Source of the DNA: Candidatus Nitrospira kreftii
Lineage (GTDB): Bacteria > Nitrospirota > Nitrospiria > Nitrospirales > Nitrospiraceae
Length of the DNA: 64,000 bases
Assembly (NCBI GenBank): GCA_014058405.1
Contig: CP047423.1
Span: forward strand, 868,001-932,000
Direction of reading: 5' to 3'
Positions 18,489 through 26,980 of the stretch are shown here, piece by piece. The notes under the pieces are model-generated. The model was not told the DNA's origin and did not search any database. It was given only the letters and a program-made list of their open reading frames with translations. The position numbers and the translations under genes are program-made. The number at the start of each line of letters is the position of its first letter. The first letter of the stretch is position 1.

Positions 18489-19088
18489 ATGACCACGCAA
18501 ATCAGCAAAACCTGCAACGGACTTGACCTCGAACAGATGGGCCAAACCGTCAGCGCGCTCAAGAACAATCCGGCCCTGGCACAGTTCCAGTTCCGAGCCC
18601 GCAATCGGTGGATCGACGGTGGCGAGAACCGCTCGACGATCAAGGACTTCTACGGCGCGGGGTCGGAGGACACGTCGCGCAGCGAGGCCTTCGTCTTTAC
18701 GAATGGCGAGCCTCCGGTGCTGCTCGGGCACAACGAGGGAGCCAATCCCGTAGAGTTCCTGCTCCACGCGCTGGCCGGCTGCGTCACGACGACGACGGTG
18801 CTGCACGCAGCGGCACGCGGTATCAAATTGCGCAAGTTGTCGACCGAGCTCACCGGCAACATTGACTTACAGGGTTTGCTCGCGCTTGACGACAGCGTGC
18901 CAGTCGGCTACGAGTCGATCCATATCAGGATGGACATCGAGGCCGATTGCAGCGATGAGGATCTGGCGGAGCTTATCGCGTTCGCCCAGCGACATTCGCC
19001 GGTGTGTAACACGGTCTGTCGTCCGGTGCCCGTGACGATCGAGCGCGTCGTTGTCCAGTGTGCCGCATCCGAGGCGCACGCGGCATGA
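18489..19088 (+). CDS. OsmC-family protein
   Basis: A 199-residue OsmC/Ohr-superfamily protein, likely a thiol peroxidase acting on organic hydroperoxides. The two redox cysteine regions are present: HALAGCVTTTTVLHAAARG and HSPVCNTVCRPVP, the second with an extra Cys. The ~60 residues before the core (NPALAQFQFRARNRWIDGG) are typical of the longer OsmC relatives. It is divergent from the GlxA-type regulator, and a strong hairpin follows the stop. Confidence 0.9.
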   Translation: MTTQISKTCNGLDLEQMGQTVSALKNNPALAQFQFRARNRWIDGGENRSTIKDFYGAGSEDTSRSEAFVFTNGEPPVLLGHNEGANPVEFLLHALAGCVTTTTVLHAAARGIKLRKLSTELTGNIDLQGLLALDDSVPVGYESIHIRMDIEADCSDEDLAELIAFAQRHSPVCNTVCRPVPVTIERVVVQCAASEAHAA

Positions 19089-19103
19089 CCTGCCGAGGGA
19101 AGT

Positions 19104-19129
19104 GGCCCGGTTGGCGACGCCACCGGGCC
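19104..19129 (+). terminator. Strong hairpin after osmC
   Basis: GGCCCGGTTGGCG and its near-perfect complement CGCCACCGGGCC form a stem of about 12 pairs with a one-base loop, 15 bases past the osmC stop. No T-run follows, so it may be a weak or factor-dependent terminator, or an mRNA-stabilising hairpin. Confidence 0.5.
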
Positions 19130-19179
19130 TACCTCTCTGGTCGTTTCCACTGAGGCCGAAACCCATTGGAGGAACGTAC

Positions 19180-19236
19180 ATGGGATTTCTGGTCGAATGG
19201 ATCCGGCGCGCCGTTCTCATGAAGGCAACATTCTAA
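19180..19236 (+). CDS. Possible 18-residue leader peptide before the VOC gene
   Basis: An ATG with a well-placed GGAGG opens a frame of 18 codons (MGFLVEWIRRAVLMKATF) ending 12 bases before the VOC start. It may be a short upstream ORF that couples translation, or the residue of a degraded gene. There is no homology to lean on. Confidence 0.3.
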   Translation: MGFLVEWIRRAVLMKATF

Positions 19237-19248
19237 GGGGGAAGATTC

Positions 19249-19626
19249 GTGGAGTTAAACCAGGTCACGCTGCCCGCAATCGATGTCGCGGCATCGATTC
19301 GCTTCTACCGTACGATGGGGTTCGAGCTGATCGTCGAGGAGCCGCATTACGCACGCTTCCGATCGTCCGTCGGAGATGCGACTTTTTCGGTGCATGCCGT
19401 TGGGGAAATCTTTGAGCCTTCGCAGACGGTCGTTTATTTCGAATGCCAATCGCTCGATGAGGAAGTCGTCGCGCTACAGGCCAAGGGGATCGGGTTTTTC
19501 CAGGAGCCACGTGATGAGCCCTGGCTGTGGCGCGAGGCGCGCATGCGCGATCCCTCCGGCAACACGATCTGCCTCTACCATGCCGGGAAGAACCGGCTTG
19601 CCCCGCCATGGCGAGTGAGGCGCTGA
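19249..19626 (+). CDS. Glyoxalase/VOC-superfamily protein
   Basis: A 125-residue single VOC module, started at GTG with GGGGGA upstream. The opening LNQVTLPAIDVAASIRFYRTMGFELIV and the close ARMRDPSGNTICLYHAG show the paired beta-alpha-beta-beta-beta units and the conserved metal-side Glu/His region. VOC proteins include isomerases, dioxygenases and resistance proteins; the substrate is not predictable. It is downstream of osmC in the same direction. Confidence 0.85.
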   Translation: MELNQVTLPAIDVAASIRFYRTMGFELIVEEPHYARFRSSVGDATFSVHAVGEIFEPSQTVVYFECQSLDEEVVALQAKGIGFFQEPRDEPWLWREARMRDPSGNTICLYHAGKNRLAPPWRVRR

Positions 19627-20011
19627 GCAGCCCCACCGCATCATCATCGAGCGTGCGCTGGTGGTCATGCGTGCCTCACGCCATCCAACCGATTTCGGAT
19701 AACACAGGATCGCCCATGGCTTTTTCGTTTTTTCGGATCAGCCACACGTTTCGACGCGACAACATCTCGGCTTAGCGCAATGGCGTGGTGCAATGAAGAG
19801 AAGAGCCGCTGGAGAACAGATCAGCTCTCCTGCGCATGCACGATTCAAAATCTAACTCCCACGCGATGCTATAGTCTTCCAGACCTTCGGCAGTACAAAG
19901 TCAAGAACCGACCCCGCTTCCCTCTCCGCGTGCTCGCCTCTGGAAGAGATTCGGCGATTGAAACGCGGGCGGGTACGCCGCGACGGAGCAGGAGTAAAAC
20001 ACTGGGCGTTC
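19627..20011. other. Spacer after the VOC gene
   Basis: A 385-base stretch without a gene. It carries the right copy of the diverged repeat (19781-19920). Sequence after the repeat shows no recognisable feature. Confidence 0.5.
19781..19920. repeat. Diverged direct repeat, right copy
   Basis: Partner of 16722-16872, in the same orientation about 3.05 kb away. On the minus strand both copies read LDxESxM and SxLLFIAxxH in one frame, and both end in Gly-Ser-stop beside TCAAGA. This copy therefore may hold the decayed tail of a second C39-like gene or a mobile-element end. Confidence 0.7.
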
Positions 20012-20971
20012 TTATGGAGAATCCGGCTTTGCCCCTACCACGATATCAACCTCGCCCTCCGCAACCTTGGGATGGATACCCAAGCTTAGGGGAATCCCAA
20101 CGGAATCCAGGGCATGGGCGATCAGCATACCAAACTCTGGAATCTTAGTCCGATCTCTAAACCTGAGTTCTACGCCAGTCATACTTTTGTCGAATAGAGA
20201 TACGTGGAGATGCAAATCGGCCCATCCAGCCTCCCTCAAAGCATCTCGGATTTGTGTCGCAAACATGCGGCCTTCTTCATCCCCCAAGAGACACGTAAGC
20301 TTTATCGGCCCTTTGGGAATTAGTTTCAGAATTTCGACTAGACGAGAGCGCTTGTTATCTGGAATATGCCGTGGCGTTATTCGCGATTGGATCTTCAGGA
20401 GTTCTGTTTCCGCGCGCGCTGCTCGCTCCCGAAGGGCAGCTGCCTCAATTTCCAGTTTGATTGTGCGTTCTTTGGCGGCTGCAGTCTCGGCGAGCGCTTT
20501 GGCGGTGCCCTCACCCGCCTGTGCTGCTTCTTTTTTTGCCTCCTCGGCTTGCGCTTCTGCGGCTTTAATCTTGTGTTCTGATCGAGTCGTTCGCTCCCAA
20601 AGACTTGCAGCTTCAACCTCTAACCTCCTCGCACGCTCGTTGGCAGCGGCAGTTCCCTCTCGAGCCTTGCTCACCTCAGCCTCCGCGAGTTTCATCTTAC
20701 TTTCATGTTCGCGCTCGAATCGGGCGCGGGCTTCTTCTTTCATTCCACTGACGGTGAAGGAGAACCACCATGACAGACAGCCAAGTAGTGCGGCCACAAG
20801 AGCACAAATCTCGCTTACCTTCCTCGTCCGATCTGCGGACTTAAAGAAGCCCAAGATCACGGCCATCGCGGTAAAGCCCACGGTTGCCAGCCCCGTCCAA
20901 AATGCCCACGATTCTAGTGCGGAATAGATCATCCTGCTTTGTCTCGCTAGGGTCTTTTCCTGGACCACCAC
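20012..20971 (-). CDS. Membrane-anchored coiled-coil protein
   Basis: A 319-residue protein (a start at the internal MIYSALES would give 306). Two membrane helices lie near residues 23-42 and 55-74. A long Ala/Glu/Lys/Arg-rich coiled coil spans ~76-195, with three near-repeats of AAAxERAxRLExEAAxLxER. A globular C-terminal domain covers ~205-315 (LTCLLGDEEGRMFATQIRDALREAGW). The topology suggests a membrane scaffold with a cytoplasmic sensor or effector end. I do not recognise the C-terminal domain. Confidence 0.72.
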   Translation of the reverse strand: MVVQEKTLARQSRMIYSALESWAFWTGLATVGFTAMAVILGFFKSADRTRKVSEICALVAALLGCLSWWFSFTVSGMKEEARARFEREHESKMKLAEAEVSKAREGTAAANERARRLEVEAASLWERTTRSEHKIKAAEAQAEEAKKEAAQAGEGTAKALAETAAAKERTIKLEIEAAALRERAARAETELLKIQSRITPRHIPDNKRSRLVEILKLIPKGPIKLTCLLGDEEGRMFATQIRDALREAGWADLHLHVSLFDKSMTGVELRFRDRTKIPEFGMLIAHALDSVGIPLSLGIHPKVAEGEVDIVVGAKPDSP

Positions 20972-21092
20972 TGGTGGGCGGAATGATACTGGCTAAAAAA
21001 CCATTTTGCCAGGGCTGGCACGAGCCATTTGGGTATCGTGCATCGCTGGCTGCATTGATCACTTGCTCAAGGCAGGTGATGCAGTACAGATG

Positions 21093-21419
21093 CTATGGCG
21101 TGGTTGATGGACTATAGGTTTTGAGGCCGGTGCGGCTGCTGTCATTCAACGAGCTTTCGCCTCTCAATAGCGGGCCTGATTGTGTCCGTTGATTGAGATC
21201 GGAGTCTGTGGGCTGTACGCGATGGCGTGGGAGCTGACATCTGGTAGAGGCGGGATTGCACCGCCCGCGTTTGGTTTTCATCGGGAGCGGGGAGTCGCTC
21301 TGAATGGCACGACCTGTGCGCGGGTGGAGGGAGGATGAATCAGGACCTTGTGCTGAGACCACGGTGGCGAGGATAACGACGGAGGCAACCGCAGTCCATT
21401 GAACCAGGATTGTTCTCAT
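21093..21419 (-). CDS. Possible small secreted protein
   Basis: From the Met at 21419 the frame encodes about 108 residues with a plausible signal peptide (MRTILVQWTAVASVVILATVVSAQG) and a polar, low-complexity mature part rich in Ser, Arg and Pro. No ribosome-binding site is evident and no family is recognised. The longer in-frame start at 21476 seems less likely because it precedes the signal. Confidence 0.35.
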   Translation of the reverse strand: MRTILVQWTAVASVVILATVVSAQGPDSSSLHPRTGRAIQSDSPLPMKTKRGRCNPASTRCQLPRHRVQPTDSDLNQRTQSGPLLRGESSLNDSSRTGLKTYSPSTTP

Positions 21420-21505
21420 TGAGTCTAAGCGTAGCAGGAGCTGGGCTGACGTCAATGAGTGCCGGTATGAGGACACACGTGAGGAAATTTAGGGGTACGT
21501 CGTGT

Positions 21506-24500
21506 CTAGTCCATCACCGGCCTGCTCGGTGATTCCAGCAGCTGAAGATCCTGTACGGTTAGCGTTGCGACACCAAAGCTTTCTTCCACCAGTCCATGGA
21601 CGACGTATGGTCGGTTGGGTGAAAGCAGATGGCAGCAACGGCGATAGACCTCAGGAAACAGCGTGGCATCGTAGAGGGTTGTGACGTCTTGCAGGGTGAT
21701 AAATTCCATGGCCTGGCCATACTTGGTCTCAGTCGCCTTCTCGGTGATCAGCACACCGACCATGGTGATGCGCTGGCCCACGAACCGATGCATCTGGGAG
21801 GCTGGTACCGGTCGTAGCCGCTCGATCTGTTTGCGGTAGAGGATCAGGGGATGGTGGCTGGCGAGAAAGCCAAATGATTCGATTTCATGGGCTCGCTTCT
21901 GAGCAGCGGAGTAGTCATCCGGCACCGGTAAAGGGTCGGAAGGAAAATCGCTTCCCGCGTAGAGCCGCCATAGCAAGGCTGGTCTCGTCAGCTCGCCGGC
22001 GATGGAATCACAGCAGCCGGCCCGGACCAAGGCTCTAGCCTGAGCCGGCTCTGGCTTCGCACGCTGGAGAAAGTCCTGAAATGATCGATACGGACCATTC
22101 TGAGTGCGCTCGGTGACAATCTTCTCACCGAGGTCTTTGGGGATGGTTTTCACCTGCATCAAGCCTATCCGCAGCCGTTCACCTTCACCACGGTAGGCCC
22201 AGTCGCTTTCGTTGACGTCAGGTAACAGAATCGCCAGTCCCATGCGGCGAGCTTCCGAAACATAGGCGAAGGTTGAATAAAACCCGCCTTGGTTGCTGAT
22301 GACCGCGGCCATGAATTCTGCTGGATAGTGGATGCGGAGATACGCGGATTTGAACGACACTTGTGCGTAGCTCGCCGAATGGGGTTTGCAAAAACTGTAA
22401 CCAGCAAAACTCATGATCATCTTCCAGATTCTGTCGATCGTCTCCGGCGAGGCGTGGTTCTTTTCCGCTCCTCGACAAAACTGGTGATAATAGTCTCGCA
22501 GTTGTCGCTGTTTGTGTTTCTTGCTGATGACCTTACGCAGCTGATCCGCATCTTCGACGGAGAAATCGGCCAGCGCCATGGCCACTTTCGTCACGTCTTC
22601 CTGATAGGTCATAATGCCATGTGTTTCGTCGAGCACTCCGTTCAGCTTGGGATGCCAGGAGGCGCAGGAACCTTCATGCGTTCGGCGGATAAACTCTTCG
22701 ACGAAGGCATTCGTAGCAGGTCTGACCAGAGACGAAACCATCACCAGATACTCGAAGACATCGGCGACTGCGCGGCGGTGCGGCGGCATGCCGGTCCATA
22801 GTTTTTTCAGCAAGAGGCGTGTGGCGGGCGACTCGATGTAGAAGCAGCCGATCGTATCACCGCATCGGATAGCTTCTTGGGTGGCGCCATCTTCCAATGG
22901 ATTCCATGTGGCGAAGTCGATTGGTTGACCCGTATGTTCGGCAATGGCCGTGAGGGCATCCCGGATTACAGCCAGTGACCGGTTGCCCAAGATATCGATT
23001 TTGACAAGCCCTGCATCTTCCGTCTGGTCCTTTTCCCATTGGATGACCGGTAAGCGTTTGGCCGTGTATTCCACCGGCACATAGCGCCGGATCTCGTCCG
23101 GTACGATGACGACCCCGCCGCAATGCATGGAAAGGTGACGAAAATGATTCTGCGCCCGTAACGCCTGAGCGAGGATCTCGGGCCAAGGTGCTTTCAGGTT
23201 GAATGCCTGGGAGAGTCGACAGAGCCATTGCTCGATAGTCGGCGGAGTAGGAAAATTCAGGATGTCCTTCTGCCGTACGATACGCGACGACATCGTGCCG
23301 ATCTCTTCGGCCGGCATGCCGTACACCTTCGCGACTTCGCGGATGGCGGCTCGGAAACCGAGACTGTTTTGGTTTGCCACCATGGCGGCCTGACGTTCGC
23401 CATATTGTGTAAACACCCATTTCAAAATGTCATCGCGCTCGTCCCAGGGAAAGTCGATGTCGATGTCCGGCGGGTCTTTCCTTCCGGGATTGAGAAACCG
23501 TTCGAAGAAGAGATTGTGTTTTATCGGATCGACGTGGGTGATGTTGAGACAATAGGACACAATGGAGGCGGCGACCGACCCGCGGCCGCAGGTGCGAGGT
23601 GCCTGACGGACGATTTCCTCCACGACAAGGAAATAGTGAGCGAAGCATTTGTCTCGAATGATAGCCAGCTCTTTTTCGATCCGGTCACAAACTGCTTTTG
23701 AGACAACGGAGTAGCGTTGACGCGCGCCAGCGTAGGTCTTCTCTTGAAGTGTGGTGAATGCATCGTCATCGGTCAGTCGGCGGAAGGCTGGAAAGATCGT
23801 TTCGCCGAAACGCCAGTCGCTGTGACAGGCCTCTGCAATGCGAAGGGTGTTCGCCATTGCCTCAGGGACATGAGGAAACTGAGACGCCATGAGTGCGGGC
23901 GGCATCAGCCATTGCCTCGCAGTGCAACAGGCTTCTTTCGGTAGACGTGACAGCGTTGTGTTGAGGGCGATCGCACGCAATAGACGATGTGTGGGAAAGC
24001 CATCTGGACCAGAAAAGTACACGCGATTGGTGGCGACAGGCGGGAGTTTGGCCCGGCGACTGAAAAATAGTGCCTCCTGCATGGCCGGTCCTGGAGTCAG
24101 TTCGACGTAGAGATCGTGCCGTGATTCTTCTGCCCACCGCATGAGTGCGGCTTTATCGTCCGTAAAAATGATTATGCCGCTACGGTAGCGTGAAACGGAC
24201 GTGAGAAAGTCGAACGCGGGATTGCAATGGCGTTCCGACAGGAGGCGAGAGAGATTGGCATAACCATCCGGCGTTTTGGCCAGCAAGACTGCGCGATGGT
24301 CGTTGGTCGTCAGTTCGGCGCCGAGAATCGGCCGGAGACCCTGTCGTTTGGCCTGCTCGACAAATCGGATCGCTCCATACAAGCCGTTCGTGTCGGTTAC
24401 GGCTATGGCCAGTGAGCCGTGCCGTTGCGCTACGGTGCAGAGCTCTTCCAGTGGCGACACTCCACGCATCGGTGAATAATCGGAGTGAACATGGAGATGC

Positions 24501-24514
24501 ACGAAGGGTGTCAT
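21506..24514 (-). CDS. dnaE2: Error-prone DNA polymerase III alpha subunit (DnaE2/ImuC type)
   Basis: A 1002-residue C-family polymerase. The PHP domain (residues ~1-200) opens with FVHLHVHSDYSPMRGV. The palm carries CGRGSVAASIVSYCL and the catalytic PPDIDIDFPWDERD. The fingers contain SYAQVSFKSAYLRIHYPAEFMAAV, and a C-terminal OB domain has ITMVGVLITEKATETKYG. It is shorter than replicative DnaE1 (~1160) and lacks its tail, as expected for translesion DnaE2. Its ATG overlaps the imuB stop by one base, so the two form a coupled mutagenesis operon. Confidence 0.92.
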   Translation of the reverse strand: MTPFVHLHVHSDYSPMRGVSPLEELCTVAQRHGSLAIAVTDTNGLYGAIRFVEQAKRQGLRPILGAELTTNDHRAVLLAKTPDGYANLSRLLSERHCNPAFDFLTSVSRYRSGIIIFTDDKAALMRWAEESRHDLYVELTPGPAMQEALFFSRRAKLPPVATNRVYFSGPDGFPTHRLLRAIALNTTLSRLPKEACCTARQWLMPPALMASQFPHVPEAMANTLRIAEACHSDWRFGETIFPAFRRLTDDDAFTTLQEKTYAGARQRYSVVSKAVCDRIEKELAIIRDKCFAHYFLVVEEIVRQAPRTCGRGSVAASIVSYCLNITHVDPIKHNLFFERFLNPGRKDPPDIDIDFPWDERDDILKWVFTQYGERQAAMVANQNSLGFRAAIREVAKVYGMPAEEIGTMSSRIVRQKDILNFPTPPTIEQWLCRLSQAFNLKAPWPEILAQALRAQNHFRHLSMHCGGVVIVPDEIRRYVPVEYTAKRLPVIQWEKDQTEDAGLVKIDILGNRSLAVIRDALTAIAEHTGQPIDFATWNPLEDGATQEAIRCGDTIGCFYIESPATRLLLKKLWTGMPPHRRAVADVFEYLVMVSSLVRPATNAFVEEFIRRTHEGSCASWHPKLNGVLDETHGIMTYQEDVTKVAMALADFSVEDADQLRKVISKKHKQRQLRDYYHQFCRGAEKNHASPETIDRIWKMIMSFAGYSFCKPHSASYAQVSFKSAYLRIHYPAEFMAAVISNQGGFYSTFAYVSEARRMGLAILLPDVNESDWAYRGEGERLRIGLMQVKTIPKDLGEKIVTERTQNGPYRSFQDFLQRAKPEPAQARALVRAGCCDSIAGELTRPALLWRLYAGSDFPSDPLPVPDDYSAAQKRAHEIESFGFLASHHPLILYRKQIERLRPVPASQMHRFVGQRITMVGVLITEKATETKYGQAMEFITLQDVTTLYDATLFPEVYRRCCHLLSPNRPYVVHGLVEESFGVATLTVQDLQLLESPSRPVMD

Positions 24515-25695
24515 CAGTACAGGGTTCTTCCCCAGGACAGGGCTCGTTCACCGAACTTCGCGCGAATTGCATCAAGGGCCAGCGAGAGTCGGTGCGCGCG
24601 AGGAGGATGTACGGAGTCGGTTTCATCGAAAAGTAAAAGTTGCTGAGTCGGCGGCTCCAGTCGGCTGACGAAAAGTCTCAACTCTGTAAGACGCACTCGT
24701 CGGTTGAAACATCGATAAAACAGTCGTGTCACTACAGGTTGGAGATCGATCTCCCAGTAGGTGCCTCGGGGCAGCATTTCTCCTGCTGTCTGCTCGAGAT
24801 GGTCGCTGTATCGAGTCGTCAGCGAAATGAGTCGGCAGATACGTTGTTGTTGTCGAAGCGTGGTGCACAGCTGCTCCAACAATCGGTACAGTCGACCCAG
24901 CACGAGGGGATCATCGACTTCATCCGGATCCAAGCGAATGGAACATTCGATCACAGGCTGTGCGATCGGTGGATGTACTGGGGAACAATCGATTCCTTGG
25001 GCCCAATCGTGCAGCAAATTGGCGGGCGCACCAAGGATGGCTTGCAGGTGCGCTAACGAAACAGCGGCAATCGCCCCGAGTGTGAGAAGATTCAAATCCT
25101 CCAAGTGTTGCCGGACTCGTGAGGTATTGGCCCGGTGAAGGCCAGGGAGCAAGAGAGTCGACAATGGAGCGAGAAACGGCTGTTCTGAGCCTGGGTGAAT
25201 TGAGAGGATTTGCGGCGGCTTGGCCAATGTTGTTGCGGCTAGTTGCGAAACCAGCTTGTTGCCCGCCAGTCCGATTGTGCTGGGCCATCCTTGTCGACAG
25301 GCCAACTCTCGACTGATGCGAGTTGCTGTATCGATAGGAGGTCCGAAGAGTCGAGTGGTGCCGGTGAGGTCTAAGAAGAGTGAGCCGGGTCTGATGGATT
25401 CCCAGACCGGCGCAACGGAGGAGATGTGCTGTTGCAACTCATGATGGGCAACGTGAGTCTGTGATGAATCCGGAGGGATCACTCGCAGGCCCGGACAGAT
25501 GAGCCGTCCAAGAGCTATGGGCATGCCAGGCTGAAGACCTTCGCGAAACGCTTCAGTGGAAATCTCTCGAATCAACGCGCGTGGCGTATGTGTTGGTGCG
25601 ACGGCCACTGGTCTGTCCCTAAGCGCGCTATCAGCGGCACGGGCCAGCACAATTCTAAAAGCAGATATCTGGAGACAGACAATATGCCGGTCCAT
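24514..25695 (-). CDS. imuB: ImuB-like inactive Y-family polymerase
   Basis: A 393-residue Y-family relative. The catalytic positions are lost: the first motif reads IVCLQISAFRIVLA where active enzymes have an Asp, and PGSLFLDLTGTTRLFGP lacks the Asp-Glu pair. A helix-hairpin-helix-like region and little-finger-type sequence follow. Near residue 350 the TQQLLLFD motif fits the beta-clamp-binding consensus (Q-L-x-L-F). In known ImuABC systems ImuB is the catalytically dead hub linking DnaE2 to the clamp. No ImuA gene is next to it. No LexA box was identified upstream. Confidence 0.88.
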   Translation of the reverse strand: MDRHIVCLQISAFRIVLARAADSALRDRPVAVAPTHTPRALIREISTEAFREGLQPGMPIALGRLICPGLRVIPPDSSQTHVAHHELQQHISSVAPVWESIRPGSLFLDLTGTTRLFGPPIDTATRISRELACRQGWPSTIGLAGNKLVSQLAATTLAKPPQILSIHPGSEQPFLAPLSTLLLPGLHRANTSRVRQHLEDLNLLTLGAIAAVSLAHLQAILGAPANLLHDWAQGIDCSPVHPPIAQPVIECSIRLDPDEVDDPLVLGRLYRLLEQLCTTLRQQQRICRLISLTTRYSDHLEQTAGEMLPRGTYWEIDLQPVVTRLFYRCFNRRVRLTELRLFVSRLEPPTQQLLLFDETDSVHPPRAHRLSLALDAIRAKFGERALSWGRTLY

Positions 25696-25858
25696 AGCAT
25701 GGCATGATTAGTATCCAATGGTTACACTTATGTTTCCTTCTGTCAATGTAGGGAAAGACCGTAATGAAGACGAGAAGCAGGTCGTGCGAGTGCACTCGAG
25801 ACTGGTTTGTGTAGAACCTCCCAGAATAGATTACCCTTACATTACCCTGTGGCATTCA

Positions 25859-25888
25859 TTGACAGTGTGAGAAATCCTGTGCTACCGT
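25859..25888 (+). promoter_or_regulatory. Candidate promoter of the rpsF operon
   Basis: TTGACA (25859-25864) and TACCGT (25883-25888) are separated by 18 bases, about 80 bases before the rpsF start. The -35 box is perfect; the -10 box is weak. Confidence 0.45.
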
Positions 25889-25927
25889 CCACCGTTCTTT
25901 ACGCTAAATAGGTACCTACACCTCGCT

Positions 25928-25942
25928 CCCGACGGGTTCGGG
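25928..25942 (+). promoter_or_regulatory. Leader hairpin before rpsF
   Basis: CCCGA-CGGGT-TCGGG forms a 5-pair stem in the untranslated leader, followed by GGCC and the AGGAGG ribosome-binding site. rpsF leaders in many bacteria fold into a structure bound by S6:S18 for feedback control; this hairpin is placed where such a site would lie, but I cannot verify the conserved bulge. Confidence 0.35.
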
Positions 25943-25967
25943 GGCCTTTGTCCAGGAGGATTGCTGC

Positions 25968-26315
25968 ATGGAGCTCTACGAGTCTCTGTTTATTATCCGT
26001 CCGTCCGTTTCCGACGAGGAGACGAAAGCCCTCATCGATAAGATGAAAAACGTCGCCGATAAGACCGGCGCCCAATTCATCAAAGCCGAGAATTTAGGGA
26101 AGAAGAAGCTCGCCTACGAAGTCCGTCGTGAGCGGAAGGGCACCTACGGCTATTTTTACTTTAAAGCTCCGAACAACACTGTCGGAGAGCTTGAACGAGC
26201 CTATCGGTTAGAAGATAACATCATCAAGTTTCTGACGATCCATCACGAGAAACCGTTGATGGAGCGGCATCCAGCGGAAGCCTCAGCACAGGAGTCCGAC
26301 GGTGGCCGGGTTTAA
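25968..26315 (+). CDS. rpsF: Ribosomal protein S6
   Basis: A 115-residue S6 protein of the small ribosomal subunit, which binds 16S rRNA together with S18. It opens with MELYESLFIIRPSVSDEETKAL and contains GKKKLAYEVRRERKGTYGYFYF and RLEDNIIKFLTI. The C-terminal tail after residue 98 is variable and acidic. The start follows AGGAGG. It overlaps ssb by 14 bases, and rpsR follows, giving the conserved rpsF-ssb-rpsR order. Confidence 0.97.
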   Translation: MELYESLFIIRPSVSDEETKALIDKMKNVADKTGAQFIKAENLGKKKLAYEVRRERKGTYGYFYFKAPNNTVGELERAYRLEDNIIKFLTIHHEKPLMERHPAEASAQESDGGRV

Positions 26316-26700
26316 CAAGGTCATCCTGATGGGGAATCTCACCAGGAATCCTGAGCTTCGGTACACACCGAGCGGGACACCGGTGGCAAGTTTCGGTCTG
26401 GCGGTGAGCCGTCGGTTTAAGCAGGGTGACGATCTGAAGGAAGAGGTCTGTTTTGTCGATATCGTCGTGTTCGGCAGGCAGGCGGAACATTGCGGACAGT
26501 ATCTGAGCAAAGGCAACGGGGCGATCGTCGAAGGTCGGTTGCAGCAGCGTCGATGGGAAACCGAAGACGGCCAAAAACGTAGTAAGCACGAAGTGGTCGC
26601 GCAGACGGTCACGTTCATGCCGAAGCGCCAGGACGGGGGTGCCAGTGCCGAACCTCCGATACACGACGACCCCGGGTATGAAATGGGTGAAGACGGTTAA
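26302..26700 (+). CDS. ssb: Single-stranded DNA-binding protein
   Basis: A 132-residue SSB with a GTG start inside the end of rpsF. The OB fold is complete: FNKVILMGNLTRNPELRYTPSGTPVASFGLAVSRR, FVDIVVFGRQAE, GNGAIVEGRLQQRRW. The C-terminus is short and acidic (DDPGYEMGEDG) but lacks the usual terminal D-D-D-I-P-F tip that recruits repair and replication partners. Either this is a secondary SSB or its partner contacts differ. Confidence 0.95.
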   Translation: MAGFNKVILMGNLTRNPELRYTPSGTPVASFGLAVSRRFKQGDDLKEEVCFVDIVVFGRQAEHCGQYLSKGNGAIVEGRLQQRRWETEDGQKRSKHEVVAQTVTFMPKRQDGGASAEPPIHDDPGYEMGEDG

Positions 26701-26723
26701 TGCCAAGCGTATGAGGAGGCAGT

Positions 26724-26975
26724 ATGGATCGAGGTGAAAACGAGCGTGGAGGCGGTGGGCGGTTGTTTCAGCGAAGGCGTCCCTGCCGATTTTGTCTGGA
26801 TAAAGCGCCGATCGATTTCAAGGATGCCGGCCTGCTCAGGAACTTCTTGACGGAGCGGGGGCGGATCGTGCCGCGCCGAATTTCTGGAAATTGCATGCGT
26901 CATCAGCGTGAGCTGACAGTGGCCGTGAAACGGGCTCGGCATATCGCCATCATCAGTTTTGCTGAGGAGCGATAA
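26724..26975 (+). CDS. rpsR: Ribosomal protein S18
   Basis: An 83-residue S18 of the small subunit, partner of S6. The core [39 protein letters not shown] is present, with the CxxC of zinc-type S18 proteins, then [21 protein letters not shown] Gly-rich N-terminal extension is normal. GAGGAGG precedes the start. Confidence 0.97.
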   Translation: MDRGENERGGGGRLFQRRRPCRFCLDKAPIDFKDAGLLRNFLTERGRIVPRRISGNCMRHQRELTVAVKRARHIAIISFAEER

Positions 26976-26980
26976 CGAAC

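Noticed and set aside
16722-19920. Integron-like attC sites in the repeats
   Set aside because: The repeats contain an RYYYAAC-like word (ATCTAAC or ATCCAAC), but no paired GTTRRRY at attC spacing, no integrase, and genes on both strands inside.
25696-25860. LexA/SOS box upstream of imuB
   Set aside because: No CTGT-N8-ACAG or GAAC-N4-GTTC type palindrome is visible in the region; the operator consensus for this lineage is not known to me.
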